Source of the DNA: Alloiococcus otitis ATCC 51267
GTDB lineage: Bacteria > Bacillota > Bacilli > Lactobacillales > Carnobacteriaceae_A
Direction of reading: 5' to 3'
DNA: 61,417 nucleotides
Assembly (NCBI RefSeq): GCF_000315445.1
Contig: NZ_JH992961.1
Span: 51,333-112,749, forward strand
Position numbers and translations under genes: made by a program. The notes beneath the pieces are model-generated. The model was not told the DNA's origin. It made no database searches and was given only the letters and a program-made list of their open reading frames with translations. Below, one piece after another: positions 18,285 through 27,331 of this stretch; the stretch's first letter is position 1; every line of letters starts with the position of its first letter.

Positions 18285-19897
18285 GTGAAAATAATTTTAA
18301 AATTTATTTCTAAAAAGCATCTGATATTTACCTTGATAGGTTTAATCATTATAGGACTTGAGGGATTTTTACTTCCTTTGACTATACGGATAGTAGTAGA
18401 TAGTTTGACTAATGGTAGCTTCAATGGCCTTAGTTTTGGTGTAATGATGGGCATTACTGGATTTATCATTATCGGAATTGGGAGTTATATTTACCAGGTA
18501 AGTATGGCAAAATTAATTAAAGATTTTAATATAAATGTTAAATCATTAACTTATAAAAATTATATTGATCATTATTCTGATTCTTCAGAAAGTAAAAGCT
18601 CGAAAGTGTTATCTTTTATACAAAATGACTTGAAATTATTAGAAGATAATTATATTGTAGCTTATATTAAAATGATTCAAACTATTTTACTTGCTCTAGT
18701 TTCTACTGTATATGTAGCATTAACAAATACATTTTTAGCTTTTATATTTGTTGTATTCGCTTTTGTACCATTATTACTACCTAAATTTACTAGCAAACGC
18801 ATTAGTAAGTCGGCCGACTCTTGGACTGGTAATAATGAATTGTTTACAAACAAATTAGTTGACACTATTAAGGGTGCTCCTACAATCAAAAACTACCAAA
18901 GGGAAAAAATTTTTTTGATAGGCTAAAAAATACGCTAATATTAGCTGAAGATAGTAATGTCAATATGACGAAAATACAAGTAATATCCAATACATCTGCC
19001 TACATAATGTCTATTATTTGTAGCTTAATCCCTTTATTTATTGGAGGAATTTTTGTCCTTCTAAATCGTTTAGAAGTAGGGGCATTATTATCAATTTTTA
19101 TGGCAAGCGATCGTATTGCTAATCCGTTAACTGTTGCATTACAAAATTATAATAAGTTATCTACAACAAAAAATATAATCAAAAAAATAAAAGCCATTGA
19201 GGCAAATACGTCCAGTAATTTTAATGAAAAGAACCATAATTGTAGTGTCCTACCCATATCTTTTCACGATGCATCCATTGGTTATGGAGCAGAAAAACCG
19301 ATAATAAGTGACCTTACATTAGAAATCAACAAAGGAGACAAAATATTAATAAAAGGTCCATCAGGCTCAGGGAAAACAAGTCTCTTAAGGTCGATACAAG
19401 GTATGAATGATTTAGTATCTGGATATGTTAGCTACGGCGAAAAGGCTGATTTACCTTCATTATCAATTATGCAAGGCATTAGTTATATTAGACAATTACC
19501 GATATTATTTGACGATACTATCGAGTTTAATATTACTTTAGGCGAGCATTTTTCGGATTCTGAAATAAAGGATGCAATAGAAAAATCGGGATTGTCAGAT
19601 ATTATTGAAGAAAAGGGAATGACTTTTCAGGTAGGTGAAAACGGAAAGAACCTGTCTGGAGGACAAAATCAGAGAATCGAAATAGCACGAGCACTAATAA
19701 GGAATCGTGACTTAGTAATTGCTGACGAGGTGACTGCTTCCCTAGATAAGAAAACATCTACTAATATTCGAAAGACTTTATTTTCAATACCACAAGCCGT
19801 TATTGAAGTGAGTCATCATAATAATTCTGAGGAATTAAGTAAATATAATCATGTTTATCAAATAAGCGAGGGGACATTGCTTGAAGAAATTTTTTGA
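18285..19897 (+). pseudogene. ABC exporter (fused membrane and ATPase domains) with a frameshift
   Basis: Two adjacent reading frames (18285-18926 and 18965-19897) together make one half-transporter of about 537 residues: a six-helix membrane domain, then an ATPase with Walker A GPSGSGKTS, signature LSGGQNQR and Walker B VIADE. The break is at a T7 run (18910-18916). Eight Ts would join the frames as EKIFFDRLKN, so one T appears to be missing. The product resembles the exporter at 34063-35652 throughout and was probably a peptide or bacteriocin exporter. The DNA is far more AT-rich than neighbouring housekeeping genes. A sequencing error or slippage at the homopolymer cannot be excluded. The GTG start follows GAAAGGAAATAAT. 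Confidence 0.8.
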
Positions 19898-20203
19898 TGC
19901 ATCAAGTTTGATAAATAATGGTGGATTTTAGAATCAAATTGGCCATGTTAGTATAAATTTTATCTCGGCAAAGTTTCAGTAATTCAAGACATAAGAAAAG
20001 AGATCACTAATCTTAAGTTGCGACACAATAAGAAAGAAATTGTTTTGGTGTAAGATGTAACATAAATGCTTCAAATATAAAAGCTGCAACCAATCGGGGT
20101 ATGTGTCAAGTATTCCTCGGTAATGTGAGAAACGCTCGATCAATGTTCGTTTATTCAATAGTTTTTGTTCATGCTAGCGCATGGGGCCTTGAGACAGGGG
20201 CTG
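19898..20203. other. Intergenic remnant DNA
   Basis: AT-rich stretch between the exporter and the ISLre2 remnant. A 60-codon minus-strand frame (19976-20158) has an IERF-type motif seen in some transposase C-termini, but this is too weak to call a gene. No promoter or RNA structure stands out. Confidence 0.4.
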
Positions 20204-20867
20204 TTAGCGAAACATTTTGGCCAGTTTTCCCATGGAACTGGAGCTTGGCCCTTGATTAACGATATGCCCTTGTTGGACTAGGCTAGCCACTAGCTGCAGG
20301 GTGCGAAGGGGCGCTTTGACAGCTCCATTGATGTCTTTGCCCAGTGATTGGATGGTGGGGTCAACTTTTTGCGCTAAGATACTGGTATATTCCTCGTTTT
20401 TCACCGCATTGAGGATGGCGGGGCCACATGACGGGCACCATCATGGGTCCATGCCCGTCCTTGATGCTTGAAACGATAGCTGTAATAGCGGTGCCCTGTT
20501 TCGCAGACGCCCGTTCCTTTTTGGATGGGACGGGAAGGGAACAATCCGCGATCGGTTGATGGTAAGGACAATACCGACTTAAATAGCCCCTTAAACGTTC
20601 GATTTGGTCCAGTCGTTCTGCAGCGATTTCGGCTGAACAGGCCGTTGCACGACTCTGGGCGGAGGCTAAAACGGATTCGATTTGAGCCCAGTCATAAGCC
20701 CTCAAGGCTTTTCTTAACTGATTTTCCATCGGTCGATCAAAGCTTAAGCGGTCCTTGATCTTCTGGTTGACATGGTAAGTGTCCCGATAATGTTCACGTT
20801 GCCGGCAAGAACCGATGGCCATTTTAAATTTGTCCGCTTCATAGCCACCCCCTACTCTCTCTATCAC
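20204..20867 (-). pseudogene. ISLre2-family transposase remnant (C-terminal half, frameshifted)
   Basis: On the minus strand three frames have to be joined to recover the protein: EADKFKMAIGSCRQREHYRDTYH, then GVCETGHRYYSYRFKHQGRAW, then AILNAVKNEEYTSILAQK. The block GHRYYSYRFKHQGRAW with the following GA motif resembles the C-terminal region of ISLre2 (UPF0236) transposases. The N-terminal half is absent, cut where the IS30 remnant begins near 20867. At least two frameshifts make it non-functional. No terminal inverted repeats were recognised. Confidence 0.65.
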
Positions 20868-21677
20868 TATTGGAAATCGCTAAGGTGTTTTTTAGTTGAT
20901 AATGGTCGTTCAGGTAATGACTCAATTTCCGGAAGGCCTTGGCACTCGACTGGATACTGACGAAGCAAAAAAAGTGATTAACTTATCTTACTTGACCAGG
21001 CTAACCAAAAACTCTTGCTGGAGAATTGGTCTCCCGATGTGGTGGTTCATCAAGCCAAAGAAGTCTTTGAGCCTGGCCAGATTCCCAGCACGTTAACTTT
21101 GTACCATTGGATTGACCGAGGGTTGATGCGCACACGGAATGGGGACTTCCTGGAGAAAGTAGGTCGGAAAGAACGCCCTCAAGCTACCCCGACCCGGCAA
21201 ACTTTTGGCCATTGGGAAATTGACACGGTTGTGGGCCGAAAGCGACAAGGCGATCCCGTCTTACTGACCTTGGTGGAGCGCAAAACCCGGTTTGAAAAAC
21301 TCTTTAAAATCCCCCGTCAAAGTGCCAGGGCGGTCCATCAAACCTTACAAGCCTTTTTGAAGGGGCTGGAAGACAAGGCCAGTCAAGTCTTCCAGTCCAT
21401 CACAGCTGATAATGGCAGTGAATTTGCCAGCTTAGGTCAAGTTTCCAAAGATATCCTATCGTTCTACAGCAACCTCGATGCTTCTTACGAACGAGGCAAC
21501 AGTGAGAACCAACACAAATTGATTTGGCGCTTCCTACCCATATACCAGTCTTTCCAAGATTTAACGGACAGTCAGGTCAGACGAATCCAACAATGGATGA
21601 ATGGGTATCCGCGAATAATCTTAAGTTATCGGTCGCCCTACCAAGCTTTTGTCCAAGAGTTGAGGCAGTTAAGCTAA
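20850..21677 (+). pseudogene. IS30-family transposase remnant
   Basis: The readable part (21015-21677, 220 residues) carries the IS30 DDE core: GHWEIDTVVGRK (first Asp), TADNGSEF (second Asp) and ERGNSENQHKL (Glu). An RFLP motif follows. The N-terminal helix-turn-helix region is decayed: the 20850-21014 segment contains LYHYWKS-like residues in one frame, then stops and frame changes. It abuts the truncated ISLre2 copy, so one element probably inserted into or next to the other. Not expected to be active on its own. Confidence 0.8.
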
Positions 21678-21825
21678 CAGAGATAGTCGCCATCTTTTGC
21701 TTGACAGGGGATCCCACTAGGCATGACTTGGCTTGTGTGGTGATTTGGCTTTAAAGACAAATCAGTTCGAACACAATCCACTCCTTTCGTCGCGGGATTA
21801 TGTCCATCCCATATAAATAAAAAAC

Positions 21826-21903
21826 AGTGACAATCGGTAAAAATATAACCTTGTGATATTCAGAAAATTTTAATCTCAGGGTGGCTAACTTAAACTTGAA
21901 ATC
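21826..21903. repeat. Imperfect direct repeat, right copy
   Basis: Begins AGTGACAATCGG, contains TTCAGAAAATTTTAATC and ends AACTTAAACTTG. Partner of 17988-18065. The GTGACAATCGGTAA start also resembles the unit start GCGACAATCGGTGA of the tandem array at 61288. Confidence 0.6.
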
Positions 21904-21918
21904 TGCATAAGTTTTTGC

Positions 21919-21947
21919 TTGAAGTTGTCAGTGGGACTAAATATAAT
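21919..21947 (+). promoter_or_regulatory. Promoter of the 22.1-26.2 kb ABC/MutS2-like operon
   Basis: TTGAAG and TATAAT are separated by 17 bases, about 160 bases before the ATPase gene. Confidence 0.6.
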
Positions 21948-22029
21948 ATAGCTAATACTACATGTTCCATTAAAAACTCAAAACAGGAGCATGTTAATTT
22001 TTTAATCAAAATAATAGGAGATATGCCTT

Positions 22030-22140
22030 ATGGTTTTCAATCATGTAACCTCAGTAATTTATGCAACAATTAAATCCAGAACTAAAAATATTAGATTGAG
22101 GGAACATATTGACTTTATTAGAGCTAAAAAATATTGCTAA
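22030..22140 (+). CDS. Possible 36-residue leader peptide
   Basis: ATG 22030 lies 9 bases after AGGAG and opens a basic 36-residue peptide (MVFNHVTSVIYATIKSR...) whose end overlaps the TTG start of the ATPase gene by 32 bases. It may couple translation into the ABC gene or be chance. No family is recognised. A 16-codon alternative starts at 22023. Confidence 0.25.
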   Translation: MVFNHVTSVIYATIKSRTKNIRLREHIDFIRAKKYC

Positions 22141-22897
22141 AGTGTTTGACACCCAGTCTGGTTCTTTCGAGGCTGTCCAGTCCATTTCTTTTACCATTGA
22201 TCACGGTCAGATTGTCGCCCTTCTAGGGCCAAATGGTGCAGGCAAGACGACGACAGTTCAGATGATTGCTGGTTACCTAGAAGCCACTAGGGGAACTATG
22301 TATATGGAAGGCCAGGAACTAACCCAGAAAAATCGCCGCCACTCTCAGATAGGAGTTGTCTTGGGAGGGGAATTGGGTTTTTACGGCAATGCCAGTGCCT
22401 GGGATAATCTTGTTTTTTTCTCCCACTTAGATAAAATTTCTCGGTCTGACATCAAAAGGGAAGTTAAACGAGTTTTAAGCCTAGTTGACCTATCTTCTGT
22501 TGCCCAAGAGAAGGTGTATACCTTTTCCAGAGGGATGAGGCAACGCCTTCATATTGCCCGGTCCTTGCTGAGCCATCCCCAGTTATTGCTCTTGGATGAA
22601 CCGACAACCGGGTTAGATGTTGAGATTAGCAAAGAGATCCGGGACTTAATCAAGCAACTCGCTCAGGAAGAAGAGGTTGGCATTCTTTTAACTAGCCACC
22701 AAATGTCAGAAGTAGAGTACTTGGCAGATGAAATCCTCCTCTTAGGGGATGGGAAAATTCAGCATAAGGGAAATGTTGAAAGCATCGTCGCTCTTTCTAA
22801 GGTGACCCATGTGGACCGTCCGGCAACTTTGGAAGAATCCTACCTGGCCCTTTCCTCTCAGTTGAAAAGGGGGGGTTCTGATGATTCGCTTCTGTAG
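22109..22897 (+). CDS. ABC-2 type transporter ATP-binding protein
   Basis: A 262-residue ATPase. Walker A is GPNGAGKTT (about 39-47). The Q-loop region reads GVVLGGELGFY, as in the NatA/drug-efflux group. The signature is FSRGMRQRLHIAR in place of LSGGQ, Walker B is LLLLDEPTTG, and the switch is TSHQMSE. The TTG start follows GAGGGAAC. It overlaps the first permease gene by 17 bases, so the three genes form one exporter. Substrate is unknown; ion, drug or antimicrobial peptide efflux are all possible for this architecture. Confidence 0.9.
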   Translation: MTLLELKNIAKVFDTQSGSFEAVQSISFTIDHGQIVALLGPNGAGKTTTVQMIAGYLEATRGTMYMEGQELTQKNRRHSQIGVVLGGELGFYGNASAWDNLVFFSHLDKISRSDIKREVKRVLSLVDLSSVAQEKVYTFSRGMRQRLHIARSLLSHPQLLLLDEPTTGLDVEISKEIRDLIKQLAQEEEVGILLTSHQMSEVEYLADEILLLGDGKIQHKGNVESIVALSKVTHVDRPATLEESYLALSSQLKRGGSDDSLL

Positions 22898-23624
22898 TTT
22901 GGCATGGTTTCATTTAAAAATATATGCTAAAAATTCATACTTTATCAATTTAATGATCACCAGTACTCTATCCATGTTCTTTTTAGACTATATTGCCCAG
23001 TCTGCACTTGGTGCAGACTTGAGCCAGATTATTTGGATTCGTGCTTCAATCTTTGGCTTATGGGCATCCGGCACGACAGCAGCCGGATCCATTGGCTTTC
23101 AGCGTTTTCAGGGGACCTTGCTTTATCTGATTAATACAGCCTATAATGACCAACTCTCCTTGGCCGCTCTAATTGCTCCTGCAGCTAGTTTTGGCTTGTT
23201 GAGCTTCCCCCTAGCTATTTTGGCAGCCTTTATCTTCCAAGTACCGGTCAGAATCCAAGGATCTTTTATCCTTGCTGGACTGGCTCTCTGGTTGGGGGCT
23301 TTGGTGTTAGATTTATTGATTGCTTCTGTCTTTGTTTTAACCAAAAATGCTATTGTCTATGAAGACTTATTAACCTTACCATTATTGTTCTTGTCTGGTC
23401 TCTTTCCACTACCAGGATTTTTGCAGTCGATCCAGCCCCTTGTCAATTGGCTTTTGCCGATTGCCTTGCCTATCCAATGGTTACTCGGTTTTGAGGCACT
23501 GAGTACCTTTACCGTCTTTCAGTTTATCGTTTGCTTGGCCCTGTCTCTTGTCTTAAGCATAAATATTAGTAAATATATTCTGAAACAAGCCCGTGTTTCC
23601 GGCAAGTTAGGAGGCGTTTTATGA
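22881..23624 (+). CDS. ABC-2 type permease, subunit 1
   Basis: A 247-residue integral membrane protein with about six hydrophobic segments and no soluble domain. No motif identifies its substrate. It starts within the ATPase gene (17-base overlap) and its stop overlaps the next start (ATGA), so it is translationally coupled on both sides. Together with the next gene it would form a heterodimeric membrane channel served by the ATPase at 22109. Confidence 0.8.
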   Translation: MIRFCSLAWFHLKIYAKNSYFINLMITSTLSMFFLDYIAQSALGADLSQIIWIRASIFGLWASGTTAAGSIGFQRFQGTLLYLINTAYNDQLSLAALIAPAASFGLLSFPLAILAAFIFQVPVRIQGSFILAGLALWLGALVLDLLIASVFVLTKNAIVYEDLLTLPLLFLSGLFPLPGFLQSIQPLVNWLLPIALPIQWLLGFEALSTFTVFQFIVCLALSLVLSINISKYILKQARVSGKLGGVL

Positions 23625-24349
23625 AAGTTGTCCTTTCATCTATTGATGTTTTAGACAATTGGAAGACCTTCTTAATCCATTTTTTTATTCTTCCTATTTT
23701 AGAAACGTTTGTTTTCCTTGCCCTTCATTATCAAATTACCGCAAGTTTCAATAGTCGCTTGGTTGTGGCATCCCTGCTTTTAGCTAGTGGGACCACTGCA
23801 ATGAACCAGATGGGCGGGTCCTTTACCCAGGATATTATTAGGGGGATTGACCGTGATTTAGTTAGGAAGTCGCCCTATAACCTGTATTTCTGGGGGTCAA
23901 AATTTGTCGTGATCTTCTTATTTTCCTTGACCTTGTTTTTGACTAACAGTCTCTTGTTTTGGTTAGCAGGGGTCGATTCTAGAGCCTTAATAATGGGTTT
24001 GCTAGTCAGTCCATTAGTCATCCTCTTTGGACTCATCGTTGGCCTAGCATGTGCCATCTTTGGTTGGCGCTTGCAAAACCATTATGCTTTTACCAATTTT
24101 TTTGTGAGTTTTGCCCTTGTCTTTTCAGGAGTGGTCGTCCCTTATTGGTTATACCCGCCCCTTGTTTATCCCCTAACTTACATCCTGCCCTTTGCCCGTA
24201 TCATGGCCATGCTTTTTTCAGGTGCTTTTTCCGTCCACTTACTGTTGCAAGACGGGCTGATTGCCTTGGTCTGGTTTTTATTGGCTGTTATTTGCTACCA
24301 GTACCAGGTTAGACGAATCGCTACTTACACACGCAAGGGTATGTTATAA
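23621..24349 (+). CDS. ABC-2 type permease, subunit 2
   Basis: A 242-residue protein with about six transmembrane helices. It is similar in size and layout to subunit 1 but clearly different in sequence. ATGA overlap with the previous gene; an AAGGAGG ribosome site for the following MutS2-like gene starts 2 bases after its stop. Conserved GTTAMNQ-type residues after the second helix are shared in position with GTTAAGS in subunit 1, so the two are paralogous halves of one exporter. Confidence 0.8.
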   Translation: MKVVLSSIDVLDNWKTFLIHFFILPILETFVFLALHYQITASFNSRLVVASLLLASGTTAMNQMGGSFTQDIIRGIDRDLVRKSPYNLYFWGSKFVVIFLFSLTLFLTNSLLFWLAGVDSRALIMGLLVSPLVILFGLIVGLACAIFGWRLQNHYAFTNFFVSFALVFSGVVVPYWLYPPLVYPLTYILPFARIMAMLFSGAFSVHLLLQDGLIALVWFLLAVICYQYQVRRIATYTRKGML

Positions 24350-24360
24350 GGAGGTTAGCT

Positions 24361-26232
24361 ATGCAGGATACAAAAGAAATTGTCGGTTTTTATAAGATTT
24401 TAGACCAGGTGAGTCAACAAGCTCAGTCCCAATATGCTAAAAAGCAAATCTTAAAGGGAGACTTGTCCCCTTATTTAGAAGTAGCCCAAACTAAACAGGC
24501 TGAAACAGCTGAAGCTAAAGCCCTCTTAGATGGTCAGTTAAGTGTTCCCTTTATGGGTTTGCAACATATAGAAGGATTGACTAAGAAAGTTGAAAAGGGA
24601 CTCGTCCTCGAAGCTGGGGAACTAATTGAGTACGCTGACTTTCTTCGTAGCTCGCGTTTGATCCGGCAATTCTTCCAAAAGAATGCCTTTATTGCCCCGA
24701 TCTTGGCTGGTTATACAGAAATTTTAGGAGATTTTTCAGAAATTGAACAAGAAATTTATCAGGCCATTCACCAGTCTAGGGTCCATGACCAAGCTAGCCG
24801 TAACTTGCGAAAGATCCGTAAAAAAATTACCCAAAATAAAGCTTCAATCCAAAAGAAACTTGAGAAGTTCATTAACCATTCAAGTCATAAGGATAAAATC
24901 CAAGAAGCTGTTGTAATTGAAAAAGATGGTCGGTTCACTGTACCAGTTAAAAGTTCCTTTAAGCGACTTGTGCCCGGTCAGCTTATAGCCGAAAGTAGTA
25001 AAGGTCTCACTGCCTATATTGAACCCCATTCTGTTAGCAAACTTGCTGAGGAGAGAGTCATGCTCCAAGCTGAAGAGAGTAGCGAAGTTTACCAAATCCT
25101 AGCTTACTTAACCGGTTTGATTCAAGCCCAAATGGATGGCATCCGCTCTTCCATGGAGTGTATTGTCGAACTAGAAGTGATCTTGGCCCGGGCTAAATAT
25201 TCCCGGTCCATTAATGGACGGTCAGTTCCCCTCAACAAGGCGGAATATATTAACTTAGTAGAAGCACGGACCCCTCTCATTGAGGACCCCGTTCCCTTAT
25301 CCCTAACTTTAGATGGAAGAGAGTCCAGAGGTCTTGTGATAACTGGAGCCAATGCTGGAGGAAAGACGGTCGTTTTAAAAACAGTCACCTTACTGACCTA
25401 TATGGCCATGTCTGGCTTGCTCGTCCCCTGTGAGGAGGGGACAGAACTAGCTATCTTTGAAGAGATTTTTGTTGAAATCGGGGATAACCAAAGTATCGAG
25501 CGGTCCTTAAGCACTTTTTCTAGCCATATGCAGGCCTTGGCGACAATTGGTAAGAAACTAAAACGCCACACCCTAGTATTACTAGATGAAATTGGTAGTG
25601 GCACGGAACCACGGGAGGGATCAGCTTTGGCCATTGCCAGTTTAAATGATTTTTACCGCAAAGGGGCCCTCTTAATGGTCACCACCCACTACGGGGAAGT
25701 GAAGACCTTCGCTAAAAACCATCCTCAATTTACAACGGCTGCTATGGATTTTGACATTGAAAAATTAGCTCCTACTTACCAAGTTATTATGCATGAAACT
25801 GGTGACAGTCAAGCCTTTACCATAGCTTCAAAAATGGAGCTCCCTCAAACTATATTAGACACGGCCAAGACTATATTAGAAGATAACCAATTACCCCTGG
25901 ATGTCAAAACATTTGATCCAATTCCGATCCAAACACCAGAAGAGTCAGCAATGGATACCAAAATTAATTTCTCAAAAGGGGACCGAGTCTATGCTTCAGA
26001 GTTTAAACAAGAAGCCTTGTTTTACGAATTGAATGACTCAGGCGACCAAGCTAAGATCTATAATGATGGATCCTGGAAGCAAACCCCTCCCCAAAGACTA
26101 AAACTCTTAATCTCGGCTGAAGATCTCTACCCAGCAAATTACGATCTGGACCGCTTATTTATGGATTATGACCAGTACAAGTACTACCACGACCTCTACC
26201 GGGGGTCAAAAAAGGCCTGGAAAAAGAAATAG
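24361..26232 (+). CDS. MutS2-like ATPase without Smr domain
   Basis: A 623-residue MutS-family ATPase. The N-terminal helical core and clamp region (about 1-300, with a coiled coil RNLRKIRKKITQNKASIQKKLEKF) resembles MutS2. Walker A is GANAGGKT (about 328-335), Walker B is LVLLDEIGSGTEP (about 403), and the signature stretch IERSLSTFSSHM is present. It ends with about 110 residues that are not the Smr nuclease domain of true MutS2 (about 780 residues), and it lacks the mismatch-binding domain of MutS. It may act on branched DNA or on ribosomes, but its role is unknown. It starts 11 bases after the permease gene and is probably co-transcribed with the ABC exporter. Confidence 0.85.
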   Translation: MQDTKEIVGFYKILDQVSQQAQSQYAKKQILKGDLSPYLEVAQTKQAETAEAKALLDGQLSVPFMGLQHIEGLTKKVEKGLVLEAGELIEYADFLRSSRLIRQFFQKNAFIAPILAGYTEILGDFSEIEQEIYQAIHQSRVHDQASRNLRKIRKKITQNKASIQKKLEKFINHSSHKDKIQEAVVIEKDGRFTVPVKSSFKRLVPGQLIAESSKGLTAYIEPHSVSKLAEERVMLQAEESSEVYQILAYLTGLIQAQMDGIRSSMECIVELEVILARAKYSRSINGRSVPLNKAEYINLVEARTPLIEDPVPLSLTLDGRESRGLVITGANAGGKTVVLKTVTLLTYMAMSGLLVPCEEGTELAIFEEIFVEIGDNQSIERSLSTFSSHMQALATIGKKLKRHTLVLLDEIGSGTEPREGSALAIASLNDFYRKGALLMVTTHYGEVKTFAKNHPQFTTAAMDFDIEKLAPTYQVIMHETGDSQAFTIASKMELPQTILDTAKTILEDNQLPLDVKTFDPIPIQTPEESAMDTKINFSKGDRVYASEFKQEALFYELNDSGDQAKIYNDGSWKQTPPQRLKLLISAEDLYPANYDLDRLFMDYDQYKYYHDLYRGSKKAWKKK

Positions 26233-26305
26233 GCAGGCTTGAGCTAGGAGAAATTGAAATTTTATATTTATGCTTTTTAAACAAAATTGAAATGGAGTAA
26301 CCACG

Positions 26306-26708
26306 ATGATTCATCTAAATAGCCTGTCCTATAACTAGCGAACTTTTCATAAAGAGGACGGTTTTGGTAACGATTAAAGATTTTTGGAAGAGGGAAGTCA
26401 AGAAAATTATAGCCATAAAAAACATTTCTTTACACGTAGAAGAAGGCGAAATTCTTAGCTTAATTGAACCAAACGGAGCAGGAAAGACCTCCCTCATCAA
26501 AGTGATGACGGGAATTTTGGAGCCAACCAGTGGCCCAATAACTTGGCTCCTGCCTATTTTAACTGCCATTAATTCGCCTGTTTTACTAGTCCAAGGAAAT
26601 GATTCTACCGCTTTTCTAATCTGGCTTGTCAATATAAATAGGCCTGCTAGCGGCTTGGTTGGCTACCTTTGGAAAAAAGGCTTGCAGCAGTATGCCTCAG
26701 CCAATTAA
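26306..26708 (+). pseudogene. Remnant of an ABC transporter operon: ATPase start fused to permease end
   Basis: ATG 26306, behind GGAGTAACC, begins MIHLNSLSYN and then hits a stop. After a frame change the ATPase N-terminus continues (KDFWKREVKKI, IKNISLHVEEGEILSLIEPNGAGKTSLIKVMTGILEPTSG). Walker A is altered to IEPNGAGKT. Directly after PTSG the frame runs into a sequence with the look of an ABC-2 permease C-terminus (SPVLLVQGND ... LWKKGLQQYASAN). The rest of the ATPase and most of the permease(s) are missing, so an internal deletion has fused the ends of a transporter operon. Non-functional. Confidence 0.7.
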
Positions 26709-26816
26709 TGTGAGTCTCCCTATTTGAAAAAAGCTCCTGCAGAATAGTTTAAAGAAGTGGCTAGGCAACTTGTTGATTAAAGCTTCAATTTGCTATCACT
26801 TTAGTCGAGGGTATGC

Positions 26817-26822
26817 TATAAT
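26817..26822 (+). promoter_or_regulatory. Extended -10 promoter of the glycine-zipper peptide gene
   Basis: TGCTATAAT (TATAAT at 26817-26822), 85 bases before the start. No good -35; the TG extension may compensate. Confidence 0.5.
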
Positions 26823-26906
26823 TCAGTTAGTAAGTCATCGGTAAAGGTTATGTGAATAACTAAGGTATGAAGAGTAGATTCTAACACTGAACTTTAGGAG
26901 GACATT

Positions 26907-27068
26907 ATGGGTTTATGGATTGCTTTAGGCATCATATTCGGTTCTGTTTTTGGGAGTTGGACTAATAATATGGGACTAGGAATCGGAATTGGCCTTGCCA
27001 TAGGGACTGCAATAGGCGCAGCAGTAGACAGTACACAAAAAAGTAGCAAGAAGGGTAAAAGTGAATAA
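26907..27068 (+). CDS. Small glycine-zipper membrane protein (53 residues)
   Basis: A near-ideal ribosome site (TTTAGGAGGACATT) precedes the ATG. The peptide has a hydrophobic N-terminus (MGLWIALGIIFGSVFGSW), then a Gly-x-x-x-Gly zipper (MGLGIGIGLAIGTAIGAAV) and a basic C-terminal tail (KSSKKGKSE). This pattern suits one or two tightly packed membrane helices. Glycine-zipper peptides of this size occur next to transporter and antimicrobial-peptide genes in Firmicutes, but a specific role cannot be assigned. It has its own promoter and a terminator at 27222. Between them, 27069-27200 has an open but start-less hydrophobic frame that may be decayed coding DNA. Confidence 0.7.
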   Translation: MGLWIALGIIFGSVFGSWTNNMGLGIGIGLAIGTAIGAAVDSTQKSSKKGKSE

Positions 27069-27221
27069 GCTACCTCACTGGTTTTGGCTGGGTTAGTATT
27101 TTACTTGATCCATTTATTGTAAGCTATGTAGAAGTTGATAGCCCTTATTTTACTGGAGGACTTGACACCAACCTATATTCAATAAGTATTATTGGTTTTT
27201 TCTTCTAGAGAAGAAAACTTT

Positions 27222-27249
27222 AAAGCACACTTTTAAAAGTGTGCTTTTT
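27222..27249 (+). terminator. Terminator after the glycine-zipper gene
   Basis: A perfect 11-bp stem AAAGCACACTT/AAGTGTGCTTT with a TTAA loop and T-rich tail. Confidence 0.8.
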
Positions 27250-27295
27250 CTATTGCCAATAAATAAACAATATAAGAAAATCATTATTTTTTATA

Positions 27296-27325
27296 TTGTT
27301 TTTAGGGGGGGGAGTAAGCTATAAT
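27296..27325 (+). promoter_or_regulatory. Promoter of the 27.4-30.4 kb ABC operon
   Basis: TTGTTT (27296) and TATAAT (27320) are 18 bases apart; the spacer contains a run of eight Gs. Confidence 0.55.
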
Positions 27326-27331
27326 CTTTTT

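Noticed and set aside
18677-18889. Minus-strand frames within the ABC exporter and similar overlapping frames elsewhere
   Set aside because: They overlap well-supported genes, lack ribosome sites and show no family motifs.
19976-20158. 60-codon minus-strand frame as a gene
   Set aside because: An IERF-like motif hints at transposase debris, but there is no ribosome site and no clear family match.
22109-24349. Lantibiotic immunity transporter (LanFEG)
   Set aside because: The ATPase plus two 245-residue permeases fit the layout, but the GGELGFY loop is equally typical of NatA-like exporters and no lantibiotic genes are adjacent.
27072-27210. Hydrophobic open frame after the glycine-zipper gene
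   Set aside because: About 45 protein-like codons but no start codon or ribosome site; at most decayed coding DNA.
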